From: Aestuariivirga sp.
GTDB lineage: Bacteria; Pseudomonadota; Alphaproteobacteria; Rhizobiales; Aestuariivirgaceae
DNA length: 64,000 bases
Assembly (NCBI RefSeq): GCF_020252395.1
Contig: NZ_JADCDB010000027.1
Location: 21,694 to 85,693, forward strand
Reading direction: 5' to 3'
Below the pieces are notes generated by a model. That model was not told the origin of the DNA. It searched no databases and saw only the letters and a list, made by a program, of their open reading frames with translations. Made by a program: the position numbers and the translations under genes. Positions 1-8,085 of this stretch are shown piece after piece (position 1 is the first letter of the stretch; every line of letters starts with the position of its first letter).

Positions 1-380
1 GCTGACCATTCCGTCCAGAGCCGGTCAACCGTCTCGTCGAGCCTGGCGTCACCTGTCGCAGCGCGAGGAATGATGCCGCTGCCGACAATGTTGTTGACCA
101 GCACGGACACAGCCTTCGCCGCGTGCGGATTGTTGCGGGTGAGATCGCGCATGCGGTCTCGCAGCAGGCCACTTGCGGCGGCGATCTCGGCATCAGCCGA
201 TGTTCCCGCCGCCTTCCATCCGTCGGTGCGCCGTCCCTTGGCAGCGCCGTCATAGCCACGGGAATTGCCATGGGTTTTGGCGCTCAGCGCCTCGAAGCTG
301 CGGCGGGCGAGCGCCCGCCTCACGCCCGCCTCGGGCGCGGCCCACGCCACCATCCGGTCGAAGAAGGTGATATGGTTCAT
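1..380 (-). CDS. Phage portal protein, lambda family (N-terminal fragment)
   Basis: The first 126 codons of a portal protein read leftwards off the window. Portals form the dodecameric ring at the capsid vertex through which terminase pumps DNA. The fragment opens MNHITFFDRMVAWAAP and contains the family signature of a basic helix followed by LTRNNPHAAKAVSVLVNNIVGSG (split here for length at about residues 83-105), typical of lambda gpB-type portals (Phage_portal_2). Its ATG at 378-380 overlaps the stop of the gpW-like gene by four bases (ATGA), placing it in the packaging operon after terminase. The rest of the gene, and presumably protease, capsid and tail genes, lie beyond base 1. Confidence 0.85.
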   Translation of the reverse strand, partial: MNHITFFDRMVAWAAPEAGVRRALARRSFEALSAKTHGNSRGYDGAAKGRRTDGWKAAGTSADAEIAAASGLLRDRMRDLTRNNPHAAKAVSVLVNNIVGSGIIPRAATGDARLDETVDRLWTEWS

Positions 381-586
381 CGGTCGCCTCGTCCGAACCC
401 GGCATAGCCCGCGTTCGGGCGCGACACGCCGGAGGATGCCGTGATCTCGGTCTCGATGGTGCGGATCCGCTTCAGAAGGTCGTCCGCCGAGCCATACTCG
501 ACCGTCTTGCCGTCATAGCTGACCCGGAGCGTGCCGCTGGCATAGGCGCGCTTCAGCGCATCGAGTTCGTCCGTCGTCCAGGCCAT
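377..586 (-). CDS. gpW-like head-tail joining protein
   Basis: A 69-aa protein starting MAWTTDELDALKRAYASG, with a middle segment carrying a YDGKTVEYGSADDLLKRI stretch. This helix-hairpin-helix pattern and length match the lambda gpW family, small proteins that plug the portal channel and prepare heads for tail attachment. It lies between the large terminase (9-base gap) and the portal (ATGA overlap), the usual gpA-gpW-gpB order of lambda-like packaging operons. Family placement comes from motif and position; no active-site residues are expected. Confidence 0.75.
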   Translation of the reverse strand: MAWTTDELDALKRAYASGTLRVSYDGKTVEYGSADDLLKRIRTIETEITASSGVSRPNAGYAGFGRGDR

Positions 587-595
587 GGCATATCC

Positions 596-2626
596 TCAGA
601 ACCACTTCCCGCGCGGGCCGAGCCAGTCGCTCTGCCGCTTGGTCGATGGCGGGTTTGGACGGGCGAGACGCCCGGCTTCGATGTTCGAGTGCGTGTCGTC
701 TGTGTCCGCAGGCTGGGGGCCGACCTGATCTTCGAGATCGCGCCACTTGTCCTCGGGCCAGCGATCGGCTCCGGCGATCCAGACGGCGGCGCGGGCGTAG
801 ACCCGGCAGTCCAGAGCCTCGTTGCGTTCGCGCACCTTCTGCCATTCGAGCTTCTGGAAGCCGCGCTTGGTCGTGACGGTCACGAGATGCTCGGCGACGA
901 GCTGCTTCACCCATTCGGCGTCGACACCCTGCGGGAGATGCACGAGTCCGGCCGGGCCCTGCGCTCCATCGGCCGCATCCTCGTCGGTGGGCTTCGACAA
1001 CCGGAGAAACCGATAGGTCTCGGCCTTGAAGGTCGCGACGGCGATCGTCCAGAGCCGCGCGCCGCGTCGGATCTTCCGGCCGCCTTCCGTCGCATCGACG
1101 AAGGACGGGCCGGTGACGGGCGCTGCGCGATTGAACCCCTCGACGCCCTTGATGGGAATGACCTGCGCAAAGCCCTGCTGGCGCGCCCATGCGTAGACGG
1201 CTGGCGCTTCGAAGCCTGTGTCGATCGCTAGTTTCGAGAGGCTCAGCCGAACGCCATGGGCGTGCGGCCAGGTCTGACCGAGCAGATCCGTCAGAGCCGC
1301 CCAAGCCTCGGCGCTGTCCGGGCCGCCGGGAATGACGATATGGTCGACGAGCCAGCTTGCGAGCCCGCGACCCCAGGCCCAGATCGAGACTTCAATGCGA
1401 TCCTTCTGGATGTCGGCGCCTGCCGTCAGAAACAGGCCGCCGCTCGGCACCGTACCGATGCGCCAGGGCTCGCGCCGCTCATAAAGCCGCTGCCAGTCCG
1501 GCGCTTCGCCGGTCTCGATCCATGTCTCGCCCAGAACGCCGTTCTTGAAGCTGCGCTTCGCCTCGTCGCTGGTCTGCGCGGCTTCCCACATCCGGGCGAT
1601 ATCGGCCCATGAGAGCCAGCCCACCGGCGAATAAAGCCCGGAGAGGTGGTAGCCGACCGTTCCCGCGTGCACGCCATCGCGCGTCGGGCGCCATTCGCCG
1701 GACATCATCAGAGAGGTCTTGTGATGCTCCTCGATCTGGCCGTCGCAAGACTCGCAGACATAGTGCGCCGTGTGCGGTTGCCCCTTCTCCCAGCGCAGGC
1801 GCTCGAAGCGAAGCCACTGGCGATGATAGCAATGCGGGCACGCCACGAAGTAACGCCGCTGGTCGCTGGCCTCGAACTCGCGCTCGATCCGCGACACGCC
1901 GTGGATCGTCGGCGTCGATGTCAGAAAGACCTTCGAGCGCCAGGAGAACGTGCGCGTGCGAGCCTCCGCGAGCGCGACCGGATCGCCTTCCTCGTCGGCG
2001 GACGGCGGATAGGCATCGACCTCGTCGAGAAACAGGTAGCGCGCCGGCATGGAGCGCAGGCCGACCGCGCTGTTCGCGCCTGTGATCACCAGAAGCCCAG
2101 CCGGGAATTCCTTCGACAGAACCGTGTTGCCGGCGTCGCGCGAGCGCTGCGGCTTGACGCGCTCGCGCAGCACCGGGCTTTCCGCGATCAGCGGATCGAT
2201 GCGCTGGCGCGAGAAGCGCTTGGCCAGTTCCACCGTCGGCTGAACCGCGAGCATCGGTCCCGGCGCATGATGGATGACATAGCCGATCCAGTTGTTCCCG
2301 GCCTCGGTCGCGCCGACCTGCGCAGCCTTCATGAAGACGATGCGCCGCGCGGCGTTGCCGGGCGACAGCGCATCCATGATGGCGCGCATATAGGGCGTGC
2401 GATCGGTACGATAGCGCCCCGGCTCGGCCGAAGCGCGCGGGCTCAGAAACCGGTGCCGATCCGCCCATTCCGAGACGGTGAGCGCAGGATCGGGCGTGAG
2501 CCCATCACGCCAGGCCTGGATGAGCGCATCGACGCCTTCGAAGGCGAACAGCTCCTCTGACCCACGGTCCGCGTCAGCGAAAATCTGTGGCGACCTCGGC
2601 GAGATCTGCGAGGTGCGCTCGGACAT
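596..2626 (-). CDS. Phage terminase large subunit, GpA family
   Basis: A 676-aa packaging motor. It cuts concatemeric phage DNA and drives it into the prohead through the portal. An N-terminal ATPase has a Walker A-like segment FMKAAQVGATEAG at residues 98-110 and a Walker B FLDEVDAYP at about 199-207. A four-cysteine zinc-type insert follows (CPHC at 263-266, CESC at 291-294). The C-terminal half is the nuclease region. Length and motifs fit the lambda gpA/Terminase_GpA family. Its start lies 53 bases inside the small-subunit gene. The operon runs small terminase, large terminase, gpW, portal. The gene looks intact. Confidence 0.95.
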   Translation of the reverse strand: MSERTSQISPRSPQIFADADRGSEELFAFEGVDALIQAWRDGLTPDPALTVSEWADRHRFLSPRASAEPGRYRTDRTPYMRAIMDALSPGNAARRIVFMKAAQVGATEAGNNWIGYVIHHAPGPMLAVQPTVELAKRFSRQRIDPLIAESPVLRERVKPQRSRDAGNTVLSKEFPAGLLVITGANSAVGLRSMPARYLFLDEVDAYPPSADEEGDPVALAEARTRTFSWRSKVFLTSTPTIHGVSRIEREFEASDQRRYFVACPHCYHRQWLRFERLRWEKGQPHTAHYVCESCDGQIEEHHKTSLMMSGEWRPTRDGVHAGTVGYHLSGLYSPVGWLSWADIARMWEAAQTSDEAKRSFKNGVLGETWIETGEAPDWQRLYERREPWRIGTVPSGGLFLTAGADIQKDRIEVSIWAWGRGLASWLVDHIVIPGGPDSAEAWAALTDLLGQTWPHAHGVRLSLSKLAIDTGFEAPAVYAWARQQGFAQVIPIKGVEGFNRAAPVTGPSFVDATEGGRKIRRGARLWTIAVATFKAETYRFLRLSKPTDEDAADGAQGPAGLVHLPQGVDAEWVKQLVAEHLVTVTTKRGFQKLEWQKVRERNEALDCRVYARAAVWIAGADRWPEDKWRDLEDQVGPQPADTDDTHSNIEAGRLARPNPPSTKRQSDWLGPRGKWF

Positions 2627-3137
2627 GGGTCTCCAGAACCTTCTGCATCGCGTGCGCTTCGAGGCCGAGCTCCGCCGCCATCAGTGCCGCGATCCGTGCG
2701 GGCCAGTTCGCCCACGCATCGCGCTCCTCGCGCGCCAGTCGAAAGACGAGCGCTGTCGCCCGCGCGCGGTCGATGACCTCGCCCTTCATCCGCTGCAGCC
2801 GCAGACGCCTTTCCTGGGCCTTCAGCACCTCGTTGGCGGTCTTGGCCTGGAGGAACGTGGTTCCGCCGCCGACCGGAGACGGCGCGATGCCGCTTTCGCG
2901 AAGGGTGTCGCCGACGGCGGACAAGGCCGCATCGGACACGGGCCTCAGCTTGGCCTCGGCTCCATCGCGGCGCTGCTTCGAAGGGTCGGTCATCGACGCG
3001 CGGCGCGCATCGCTGACCCGCGCATCGATCGAACCATCGGCATGAAGGACGAGCCGTCCCGACGTCTTCGCCTTCTGGATCGCGCCCCGCGACAAGCCGA
3101 CATGGGACGCGTACTGGCGCTCGCTCATGCCCTGCAT
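2574..3137 (-). CDS. Phage terminase small subunit-like, DNA-packaging protein
   Basis: A 187-aa protein. An N-terminal helix-turn-helix (SERQYASHVGLSRGAIQKAK, residues 5-24) suits recognition of the packaging site. A long charged helical region (KANEVLKAQERRLRLQRMKGEVIDRARA, split here, around residues 99-127) resembles the Nu1/'element of external origin' small subunits. It lies directly upstream of the large terminase and overlaps it by 53 bases. Two starts are possible, at 3137 and at MSERQ (3128). It is the first gene of the leftward packaging operon. Confidence 0.75.
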   Translation of the reverse strand: MQGMSERQYASHVGLSRGAIQKAKTSGRLVLHADGSIDARVSDARRASMTDPSKQRRDGAEAKLRPVSDAALSAVGDTLRESGIAPSPVGGGTTFLQAKTANEVLKAQERRLRLQRMKGEVIDRARATALVFRLAREERDAWANWPARIAALMAAELGLEAHAMQKVLETHVRAHLADLAEVATDFR

Positions 3138-3232
3138 GTCGGCTCCGAAAACTTAATGTTTTGATGCACTTATTGCCTTGATAAGCGCGTCGGACAGAGC
3201 CTGTATGGAGTGACGAACCAAGGAGAATTCCG
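3138..3232. promoter_or_regulatory. Divergent intergenic region between the packaging operon and a plus-strand gene trio
   Basis: These 95 bases separate the minus-strand packaging operon from the plus-strand genes beginning at 3233, so promoters in both directions are expected. The stretch is A/T-richer than its surroundings (AAAACTTAATGTTTTGATG around 3149-3167). A Shine-Dalgarno-like AAGGAGAAT lies just upstream of the ATG at 3233. No confident -35/-10 pair could be assigned by eye. Confidence 0.4.
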
Positions 3233-3454
3233 ATGACCCGCCAAGCCAATAACGCCCAGGCCCTCGACGCCTTCATCGCCCGCAAGGTCGATATCGACGC
3301 CATGCTGGCCCGGCTTGCCGCCCTGAGCGACGAGCATTTCGACGTTCATCCGGACGAAGTGCATTGGGGCCATGTCGGAACGCTCGCCCACTACGCCGAA
3401 CTCTTGAAGCGCATCACCGACAGCGCCTTTCGCGAAGGCGAACACGCCGAATGA
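3233..3454 (+). CDS. Small hypothetical phage protein, 73 aa
   Basis: An acidic 73-aa protein (MTRQANNAQALDAFIARK..) with predicted helices and no recognised domain. A good ribosome site (AAGGAGAA) precedes the ATG. It opens a three-gene plus-strand group (3233-5027) that runs against the surrounding prophage genes and is followed by a DUF3489 gene. Proteins of this size often accompany DUF3489/DUF2924 genes in rhizobial phages, but I do not know its function. Confidence 0.6.
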   Translation: MTRQANNAQALDAFIARKVDIDAMLARLAALSDEHFDVHPDEVHWGHVGTLAHYAELLKRITDSAFREGEHAE

Positions 3455-3546
3455 TCCGGCCGACCTCCGCGCCAGCCCCGCGATTGCGGGGCTTGGCCTC
3501 GTAGAAGCGCCGCGATGGTCGCGGCGCTCTCGAACCGGAGGTTCCG

Positions 3547-4113
3547 ATGACCCAGCTTTCCGACACCCAAGCCATCATCCTGAGCGCTGCTGCGCAGCGA
3601 CCCGAACGCATCGCCCTCCCGCTGCCCGACAGCCTGCGGGGCGGTGCAGCCGCAAAGGTCGTCAGCACGATGATCGCGAAGGGCCTGTTGCAGGAGGTCG
3701 AAGTCAACGCACGACGGGGCGAACTGGTCTGGCGCGAAACCGGCGACGGCCACGGCACGACGCTGGTCGCCACCGACGCTGGCCTTGCCGCCATCGGCAT
3801 CGAGCCGGATGATGTCGACGTTGCGCGCAAGAGCGCGACAGAAGCGCCGCCGCAGGATCCAGCTCAGGATGGCGACGCCGAAGCCGCACATGCGACGCGC
3901 ACGCCGCGCGCCGGGACCAAACAGGCCGCGCTGATCGCCATGCTGCGCGCGCCGGACGGCGCAACCATCGAGGAGATCACCGCAGCCACCGGTTGGCAGG
4001 CCCACACGGTGCGCGGCGCGATCGCCGGTGCGATCAAAAAGAAGCTCGGGCTCGACGTCACCTCGGAGAAGGTCGACGGTCGCGGGCGGGTCTACCGGCT
4101 TCCCGGCACCTGA
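3547..4113 (+). CDS. DUF3489 domain protein (two winged-helix-like repeats)
   Basis: A 188-aa protein. The N-terminal third (residues 1-75) reads like a winged helix (LSDTQAIILSAAAQRPERI .. GLLQEVEVN). A low-complexity linker with acidic and alanine residues follows. The C-terminal DUF3489 domain (about 118-188) contains KQAALIAMLRAPDGATIEEI followed by a recognition-helix-like TGWQAHTVRGAIAGAIKK. DUF3489 proteins are common in alphaproteobacterial phages and recombinase-associated elements and are presumed DNA-binding. Role here: a regulator or accessory of the element, inferred only. Confidence 0.75.
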   Translation: MTQLSDTQAIILSAAAQRPERIALPLPDSLRGGAAAKVVSTMIAKGLLQEVEVNARRGELVWRETGDGHGTTLVATDAGLAAIGIEPDDVDVARKSATEAPPQDPAQDGDAEAAHATRTPRAGTKQAALIAMLRAPDGATIEEITAATGWQAHTVRGAIAGAIKKKLGLDVTSEKVDGRGRVYRLPGT

Positions 4114-4232
4114 CGAGCATAACTGCAAAGTGGCAAGTACAGCCGCCAACTTTGGCGGCTGTGTTTCTTGGGGCTTACGCAGCTTCTCCCGGAACTGTAC
4201 CCTTTGCGTGCATTACAGTTAACGCGTAGGGA

Positions 4233-5027
4233 ATGCAGAAAATGACCGATAAAGAAACACAGCGTAAAGTTAGCGGGATCATCACCGCAGGGGCGGATAT
4301 CGCGGGTGCGGCTGCAGGCGGGGCAATTGGCTTTCTATTGGGAGGTCCAGCAGGAGCCGCAGCGGGTGGCGCTGGCGGAGCGGCGGCCGCACACGCCCTG
4401 CGAAACATTGGAGAACAGGCATCGGATCGCCTCCTCAGCCCTCGCGAAAAGGTCCGCGTTGGGGGCGCTTTGGCGATTGCAGCTTCGAAGATCAGTGGTC
4501 GGCTAGGGAGAGGTGAGACCCTGCGAACCGACGGTTTTTTTGATCCAAAGTACAATGGACGCAGCGATGCAGAAGAAATCGCCGAAAGTGTTCTGCTTAA
4601 GTGCCAAAGGGAAGCCGAGGAACGTAAAGTTCCCTACATGGCCTTTCTTATCGGCAACATCGCCTTCGACGACCAGACCAGTCCGGGTCTGGCGCATCAG
4701 ATCGTCAAAACAGCCGAAGACCTCACCTATCGACAACTATGTATTCTGAAAATCGCAGCACTCCAGGGGAACTTCAGCCTGCGTTCTGGAGATTATCGTG
4801 GGCAGCAAAATTTCGACAGGCCGCTCTACGAAATCCTTTACGAGTGCCTTGATCTCTATCACCGGGCACTAGTGAACTTTGCCGGCGAGGTCGCTTTTGG
4901 TCCAACCGATGTAAAGCCGGGCAGCATGAGCATTCAGGGAATGGGAGTGGATCTTTTCAACCAAATGGGCCTCGCAACGATTCCAGATACCGACCTAACT
5001 CCCATAGCTGCCCAGCTTTCACGCTAA
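4233..5027 (+). CDS. Hypothetical protein with glycine-zipper N-terminus (possible moron)
   Basis: A 264-aa protein not recognised. Residues about 20-55 form a very glycine/alanine-rich hydrophobic stretch with repeated GxxxG spacing (AAAGGAIGFLLGGPAGAAAGG), like a glycine-zipper membrane segment. The soluble C-terminal two thirds is mixed alpha/beta with normal composition. The DNA is visibly less G+C-rich and uses rarer codons than its neighbours, and the gene runs against the phage operons. Two ATGs (4233, 4242) are available. Placement suits a prophage accessory gene such as an exclusion or toxin-like protein, but nothing in the sequence proves that. Confidence 0.65.
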   Translation: MQKMTDKETQRKVSGIITAGADIAGAAAGGAIGFLLGGPAGAAAGGAGGAAAAHALRNIGEQASDRLLSPREKVRVGGALAIAASKISGRLGRGETLRTDGFFDPKYNGRSDAEEIAESVLLKCQREAEERKVPYMAFLIGNIAFDDQTSPGLAHQIVKTAEDLTYRQLCILKIAALQGNFSLRSGDYRGQQNFDRPLYEILYECLDLYHRALVNFAGEVAFGPTDVKPGSMSIQGMGVDLFNQMGLATIPDTDLTPIAAQLSR

Positions 5028-5031
5028 ATCA

Positions 5032-5244
5032 CTAATCGCGGATCGCCTCGAACACGCGCCGCAGGACATACGACCGCGCGATGCTCACCACCGTGAACAC
5101 CGCGCCCATCTTCAGGTTTTGCGCCAGCGTCGTGTGCAGCCCGAAGACCGGAAAAATCAGGATCTGAGTGACCACCGCAAGCCCGTAGCCGACGATCACG
5201 TTGGCAACGGACTCGACCAGCGAGATGAGGCGGGACTGCTTCAT
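5032..5244 (-). CDS. DUF7220-type small membrane protein
   Basis: A 70-aa protein, MKQSRLISLVESVANVIVGY.., with two hydrophobic segments (about residues 12-31 and 42-58) and a basic C-terminus (RSYVLRRVFEAIRD). Pattern and length match the small DUF7220 membrane proteins often encoded in rhizobial and rhodobacteral phages. Its ATG overlaps the stop of the upstream methyltransferase gene (ATGA), so it belongs to that operon. Function unknown. Confidence 0.7.
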   Translation of the reverse strand: MKQSRLISLVESVANVIVGYGLAVVTQILIFPVFGLHTTLAQNLKMGAVFTVVSIARSYVLRRVFEAIRD

Positions 5245-6599
5245 GCGGCGGTCTTGCGCTTTGGCGAAGGTTCAGGATCGGGGTCGGTGGCGGGCGGACC
5301 GACCGCTCCGTCGCCCAGCCGCTCGGCCTTCACTTGCGCAAAGGTCCGTCCGTTGCCGTTGAGGATCGCGTCGCGCCCGGTGTCGGCCTGCCAGCGCTCG
5401 ATGGCGACGTCGACATAGGCCGGGCTGATCTCCATTGCGAAGACGCGGCGGCCATTCGCTTCGCCCGCCATGATCTGCGAGCCGGAGCCCGAGAACGGCT
5501 CGTAGCAAAGCCCGCCGCGCGCCACATGCTGGCGCATCGGGATGCCGAAGGCATCGAGCGGTTTTGGCGTCGGGTGATCGGGCCGGTCGTCCTTTGCGAA
5601 ACTCGGCAGCGCCCATGTCGACGGGAGCGTTTCCTCGGCCACCTTCGGCGGGCGCTTGCCCTTGATCCAGCCCATGAAGCAGGGCTCATGCTTCCAGAGG
5701 TAGTGCGATCGGGTCAGAACGCCGCGGTCCTTCACCCAGATGATCTGCTGATGGACGAACGCGCCTGCCTTCTCCCAGCAGGCTTCCAGCATCGCCTGGC
5801 GACGCGAGGCGTGCCAGCAATACCAGGCGGCGTCTTCCGTGATCGCCTCGGCGACAGCCGCCGCGATGAAGCCGTCGTAAAGCTCGGCCCCCTGTGAGCT
5901 GTCGTCCCAAGTGGTGCCGTAGGATGCCGACCAGTCCTTGTTGCGGGTCGGATGGTTCGAGCCGTCGTAGTCGACGAGATAAGGCGGGTCGGCGGCGAAC
6001 AGGATGGCTCGCTCGCCATTCATCAGGCGACGAACGTCGGTGGCGCTCGTGCTGTCGCCGCAGAGCAGCCGGTGATCGCCAAGCAGCCACAGATCGCCTG
6101 TCCGCGATGCCGGATTGCGCGGCGGTTCCGGGATCACGACGGGGGCGACGCCCGCGCCGTCGGATGCCTCGGCGCCCGGTTCCAGCGCAAGCAGCCGGTC
6201 GAGCTCGCCATCGGAAAAGCCGATCAGCGAGAGGTCGAATTCATCGGCGACGAGTTCCTGCAGTTCGCCCGAAAGCAGCGCGTCGTCCCAGGCCCCGAGT
6301 TCGGTCAACTTGTTGTCGGCGATGCGGTAGGCACGACGCTGCGCCTCGGTCAGATGATCGAGCACGATGACCGGCGCTTCGGTGAGGCCAAGCTGCGCGG
6401 CCGCCATGATGCGCCCATGGCCTGCAATGACCTCGCCATCGCTCGACACCAGCACCGGGACGGTCCAGCCGAACTCCGCCATGCTGGCGGCGATCCTGGC
6501 GACCTGGTCCGCGCCATGGGTCTTGGCGTTGCGCGCATAGGGACGCAGGCGGTCGAGCGGCCAGGTCTCGATCGCTTCGGGGGCGAAGCTGAGGGTCAT
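5241..6599 (-). CDS. ParB-like domain fused to DNA adenine/cytosine-N4 methyltransferase
   Basis: A 452-aa phage DNA-modification enzyme. The N-terminal ParB/sulfiredoxin-like domain (residues 1-100) has the GHGR motif at 60-63. The C-terminal N6-adenine/N4-cytosine methyltransferase has DPPY at 204-207 and the SAM-binding FSGSGS at 369-374. The order DPPY before FxGxG is that of the beta class. No restriction partner lies next to it, so it is an orphan phage methylase that probably protects phage DNA or regulates packaging. It heads a two-gene unit with the DUF7220 gene. A set of 15-bp-spaced repeats lies upstream (6917-6954). Confidence 0.9.
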   Translation of the reverse strand: MTLSFAPEAIETWPLDRLRPYARNAKTHGADQVARIAASMAEFGWTVPVLVSSDGEVIAGHGRIMAAAQLGLTEAPVIVLDHLTEAQRRAYRIADNKLTELGAWDDALLSGELQELVADEFDLSLIGFSDGELDRLLALEPGAEASDGAGVAPVVIPEPPRNPASRTGDLWLLGDHRLLCGDSTSATDVRRLMNGERAILFAADPPYLVDYDGSNHPTRNKDWSASYGTTWDDSSQGAELYDGFIAAAVAEAITEDAAWYCWHASRRQAMLEACWEKAGAFVHQQIIWVKDRGVLTRSHYLWKHEPCFMGWIKGKRPPKVAEETLPSTWALPSFAKDDRPDHPTPKPLDAFGIPMRQHVARGGLCYEPFSGSGSQIMAGEANGRRVFAMEISPAYVDVAIERWQADTGRDAILNGNGRTFAQVKAERLGDGAVGPPATDPDPEPSPKRKTAA

Positions 6600-6963
6600 G
6601 ATGTCCGGTGATGGCTGGGCGTGTCGCCGTCGATTGGCCGCTGGATGCCGAATGCCGAGCCGGACTCCGCGAAGGGTCCAGGCATGGCAGCGGCTAGGAG
6701 GCAGAAAAGTTTGTGTTCGTCGGGACTTCCGAGCGGCCGTGAAAGGCGCTGGACTCTCGCTGGCTTCCCAAAAAATCCGGCCTGCCGCTAGCGACGTTTC
6801 GCGCCGCGCCCTCCCGCATAGGGTATCCGCCGGGAAGGAACCAAACGCGTCAGCCGGGCCGCTTGGGATGCGCCTCTCGCGAACATGCCACCGGGATACG
6901 CGAATTCGGGCCGTTCTGTCTCGCCGGGAAATGTCTCACTGAAAATTGTCTCACGCGATGCAT
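6600..6963. other. 364-base gap between two minus-strand phage genes
   Basis: No convincing gene on either strand. The open frames here have arginine-rich, low-quality translations. The only structure seen is a trio of TGTCTCAC-like direct repeats at 6917-6954, listed separately. It presumably carries the promoter and operator for the downstream (leftward) methyltransferase operon. Confidence 0.5.
6917..6954. repeat. Three TGTCTCAC direct repeats with a 15-bp period
   Basis: TGTCTCGC (6917-6924), TGTCTCAC (6932-6939) and TGTCTCAC (6947-6954) start exactly 15 bases apart. They lie about 320 bases upstream of the ParB-methyltransferase start and end 10 bases before the stop of the DUF6362 gene. 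Regularly spaced short repeats of this kind are usually protein-binding sites; the binding protein is unknown. Confidence 0.6.
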
Positions 6964-7401
6964 TCAGCTTGACACGCGGCGCGTCGCATCGACGACGAAC
7001 CGCTGCGAGCGCTTCGCGGGTGGCCGGCGTCCATTGAGCCGCCATGTGATGACGCACAGCGCGTATTCCCAGCGGCGGTGCGCCGTGGCGCGCGACAGGC
7101 CGAACCGCCAGCAGATCGGCTTCCACGGCGTGCCCTCGGCGCGCGCCCAGACGAGCTTGGCGTCTTCCGGCTCCAGCCAGGCGAGCCAGTCGAAGGTCTT
7201 TTCCATCCGGGAGATGGCGGCAGGCGACGGCGGAGGCCGGCGCAGTCGTGGGGGCTCCTGGCCGGCGAGATCCGAAAACTCGTACACGATCTGCGGCCAG
7301 GTGCTGAAATACCCCTGACCTTTCGCATCAGGCAGGCGCTTCAGGACATCGGCCGCCTCGGCGAGCCGTTCTTCCACCTGATCACGGGTCCAGACGTCCA
7401 T
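6964..7401 (-). CDS. DUF6362 family phage protein
   Basis: A 145-aa protein, MDVWTRDQVEERLAEAADVL.., with a Trp-rich middle (FDWLAWLEPEDAKLVWAR) and a C-terminal helix-turn-helix-like segment (WKPICWRFGLSRATAHRRWE, about residues 92-111). This pattern matches DUF6362 proteins found in the replication/transcription region of rhizobial phages. The HTH suggests DNA binding, perhaps terminase-like or regulatory. It overlaps the end of the upstream 67-aa gene by 20 bases. Confidence 0.7.
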   Translation of the reverse strand: MDVWTRDQVEERLAEAADVLKRLPDAKGQGYFSTWPQIVYEFSDLAGQEPPRLRRPPPSPAAISRMEKTFDWLAWLEPEDAKLVWARAEGTPWKPICWRFGLSRATAHRRWEYALCVITWRLNGRRPPAKRSQRFVVDATRRVSS

Positions 7402-7585
7402 GCCGCGCCTCCTTGGTGTATCCGTAGAGTTTGTCTCCGAGTTGCCGCACGAGCTCGCGCTCGGGCCAGGTCAGGCGCGGATCGGTCTCGCTGACCACGA
7501 GGACCTTCTGCTCGCGCCAGCCTTCGCGCTTGATCTCTTCCGGCGATCGCCGTTTGCCGCCGAAACCGGGTGGCGCCCATCTCAT
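7382..7585 (-). CDS. Small hypothetical phage protein, 67 aa
   Basis: A 67-aa basic protein starting MRWAPPGFGGKRRSPEEIKR at the ATG 7583-7585, which overlaps the stop of the RuvC-like gene (ATGA). A longer reading frame starts upstream, but the part beyond this ATG is an arginine-rich shadow of the nuclease gene. No domain recognised. The tight coupling on both sides supports it as a real gene in the replication operon. Confidence 0.6.
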   Translation of the reverse strand: MRWAPPGFGGKRRSPEEIKREGWREQKVLVVSETDPRLTWPERELVRQLGDKLYGYTKEARHGRLDP

Positions 7586-8085
7586 CGCAGGCCTCCCCTT
7601 GTCTCGATGGCCCAGAGGAGCAGCGCGATGGCGTCGGCTTCGTTGTTGTCCTTCGGGCTGAAGCCTCGCGCTGAGACGGCGGCGATGACGGCGTCCTTGC
7701 CCGCATTGCCCTTGGCCGTCGCATGGCGCTTGATGGTGCCGACGGGCACGCCCTGATAGGCGATCGACCGATGCTCGCACCACGCAGTCAGCGTGGCGAG
7801 GAAGCCGCCATAGAGGTGGGCGGCATCGACGCCGAGGTGGCGGCGGACCTCCTCGAAGTAGATCGCTTCGAGACTGCCGGCGTCGGCGATCAGGGTGTCG
7901 AGCCAGGCGGAGAACCGGACGAAGCGCATACCGCCGCCATCGAAGCGGCTCGGCCGGAACGAGACTGAGCCATGCAGGATCTGGCCGGTCGCGAGCCGCA
8001 GCGCCCAGCCGGTCGTGGTGCCGAAATCAAGGGCGAGGAGTGGGCCCTTTCCCGGTCGCAGGGGGTCGGTGCCGAGGGGCACCAT
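7582..8085 (-). CDS. RuvC-like Holliday-junction nuclease
   Basis: A 167-aa RNase H-fold resolvase-like protein, which would cut branched DNA during phage recombination or packaging. It has LLALDFGTTTGWAL with the first acidic residue at about residue 20, IYFEEVRRH with a second near 78, and the C-terminal KDNNEADAIALLLWA with the acidic DxxDA/EADA pair at about 150, as in RuvC and phage resolvases. The frame stays open upstream to 8433, but that extension is the translated repeat array, so the ATG at 8085 is preferred. Confidence 0.8.
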   Translation of the reverse strand: MVPLGTDPLRPGKGPLLALDFGTTTGWALRLATGQILHGSVSFRPSRFDGGGMRFVRFSAWLDTLIADAGSLEAIYFEEVRRHLGVDAAHLYGGFLATLTAWCEHRSIAYQGVPVGTIKRHATAKGNAGKDAVIAAVSARGFSPKDNNEADAIALLLWAIETRGGLR

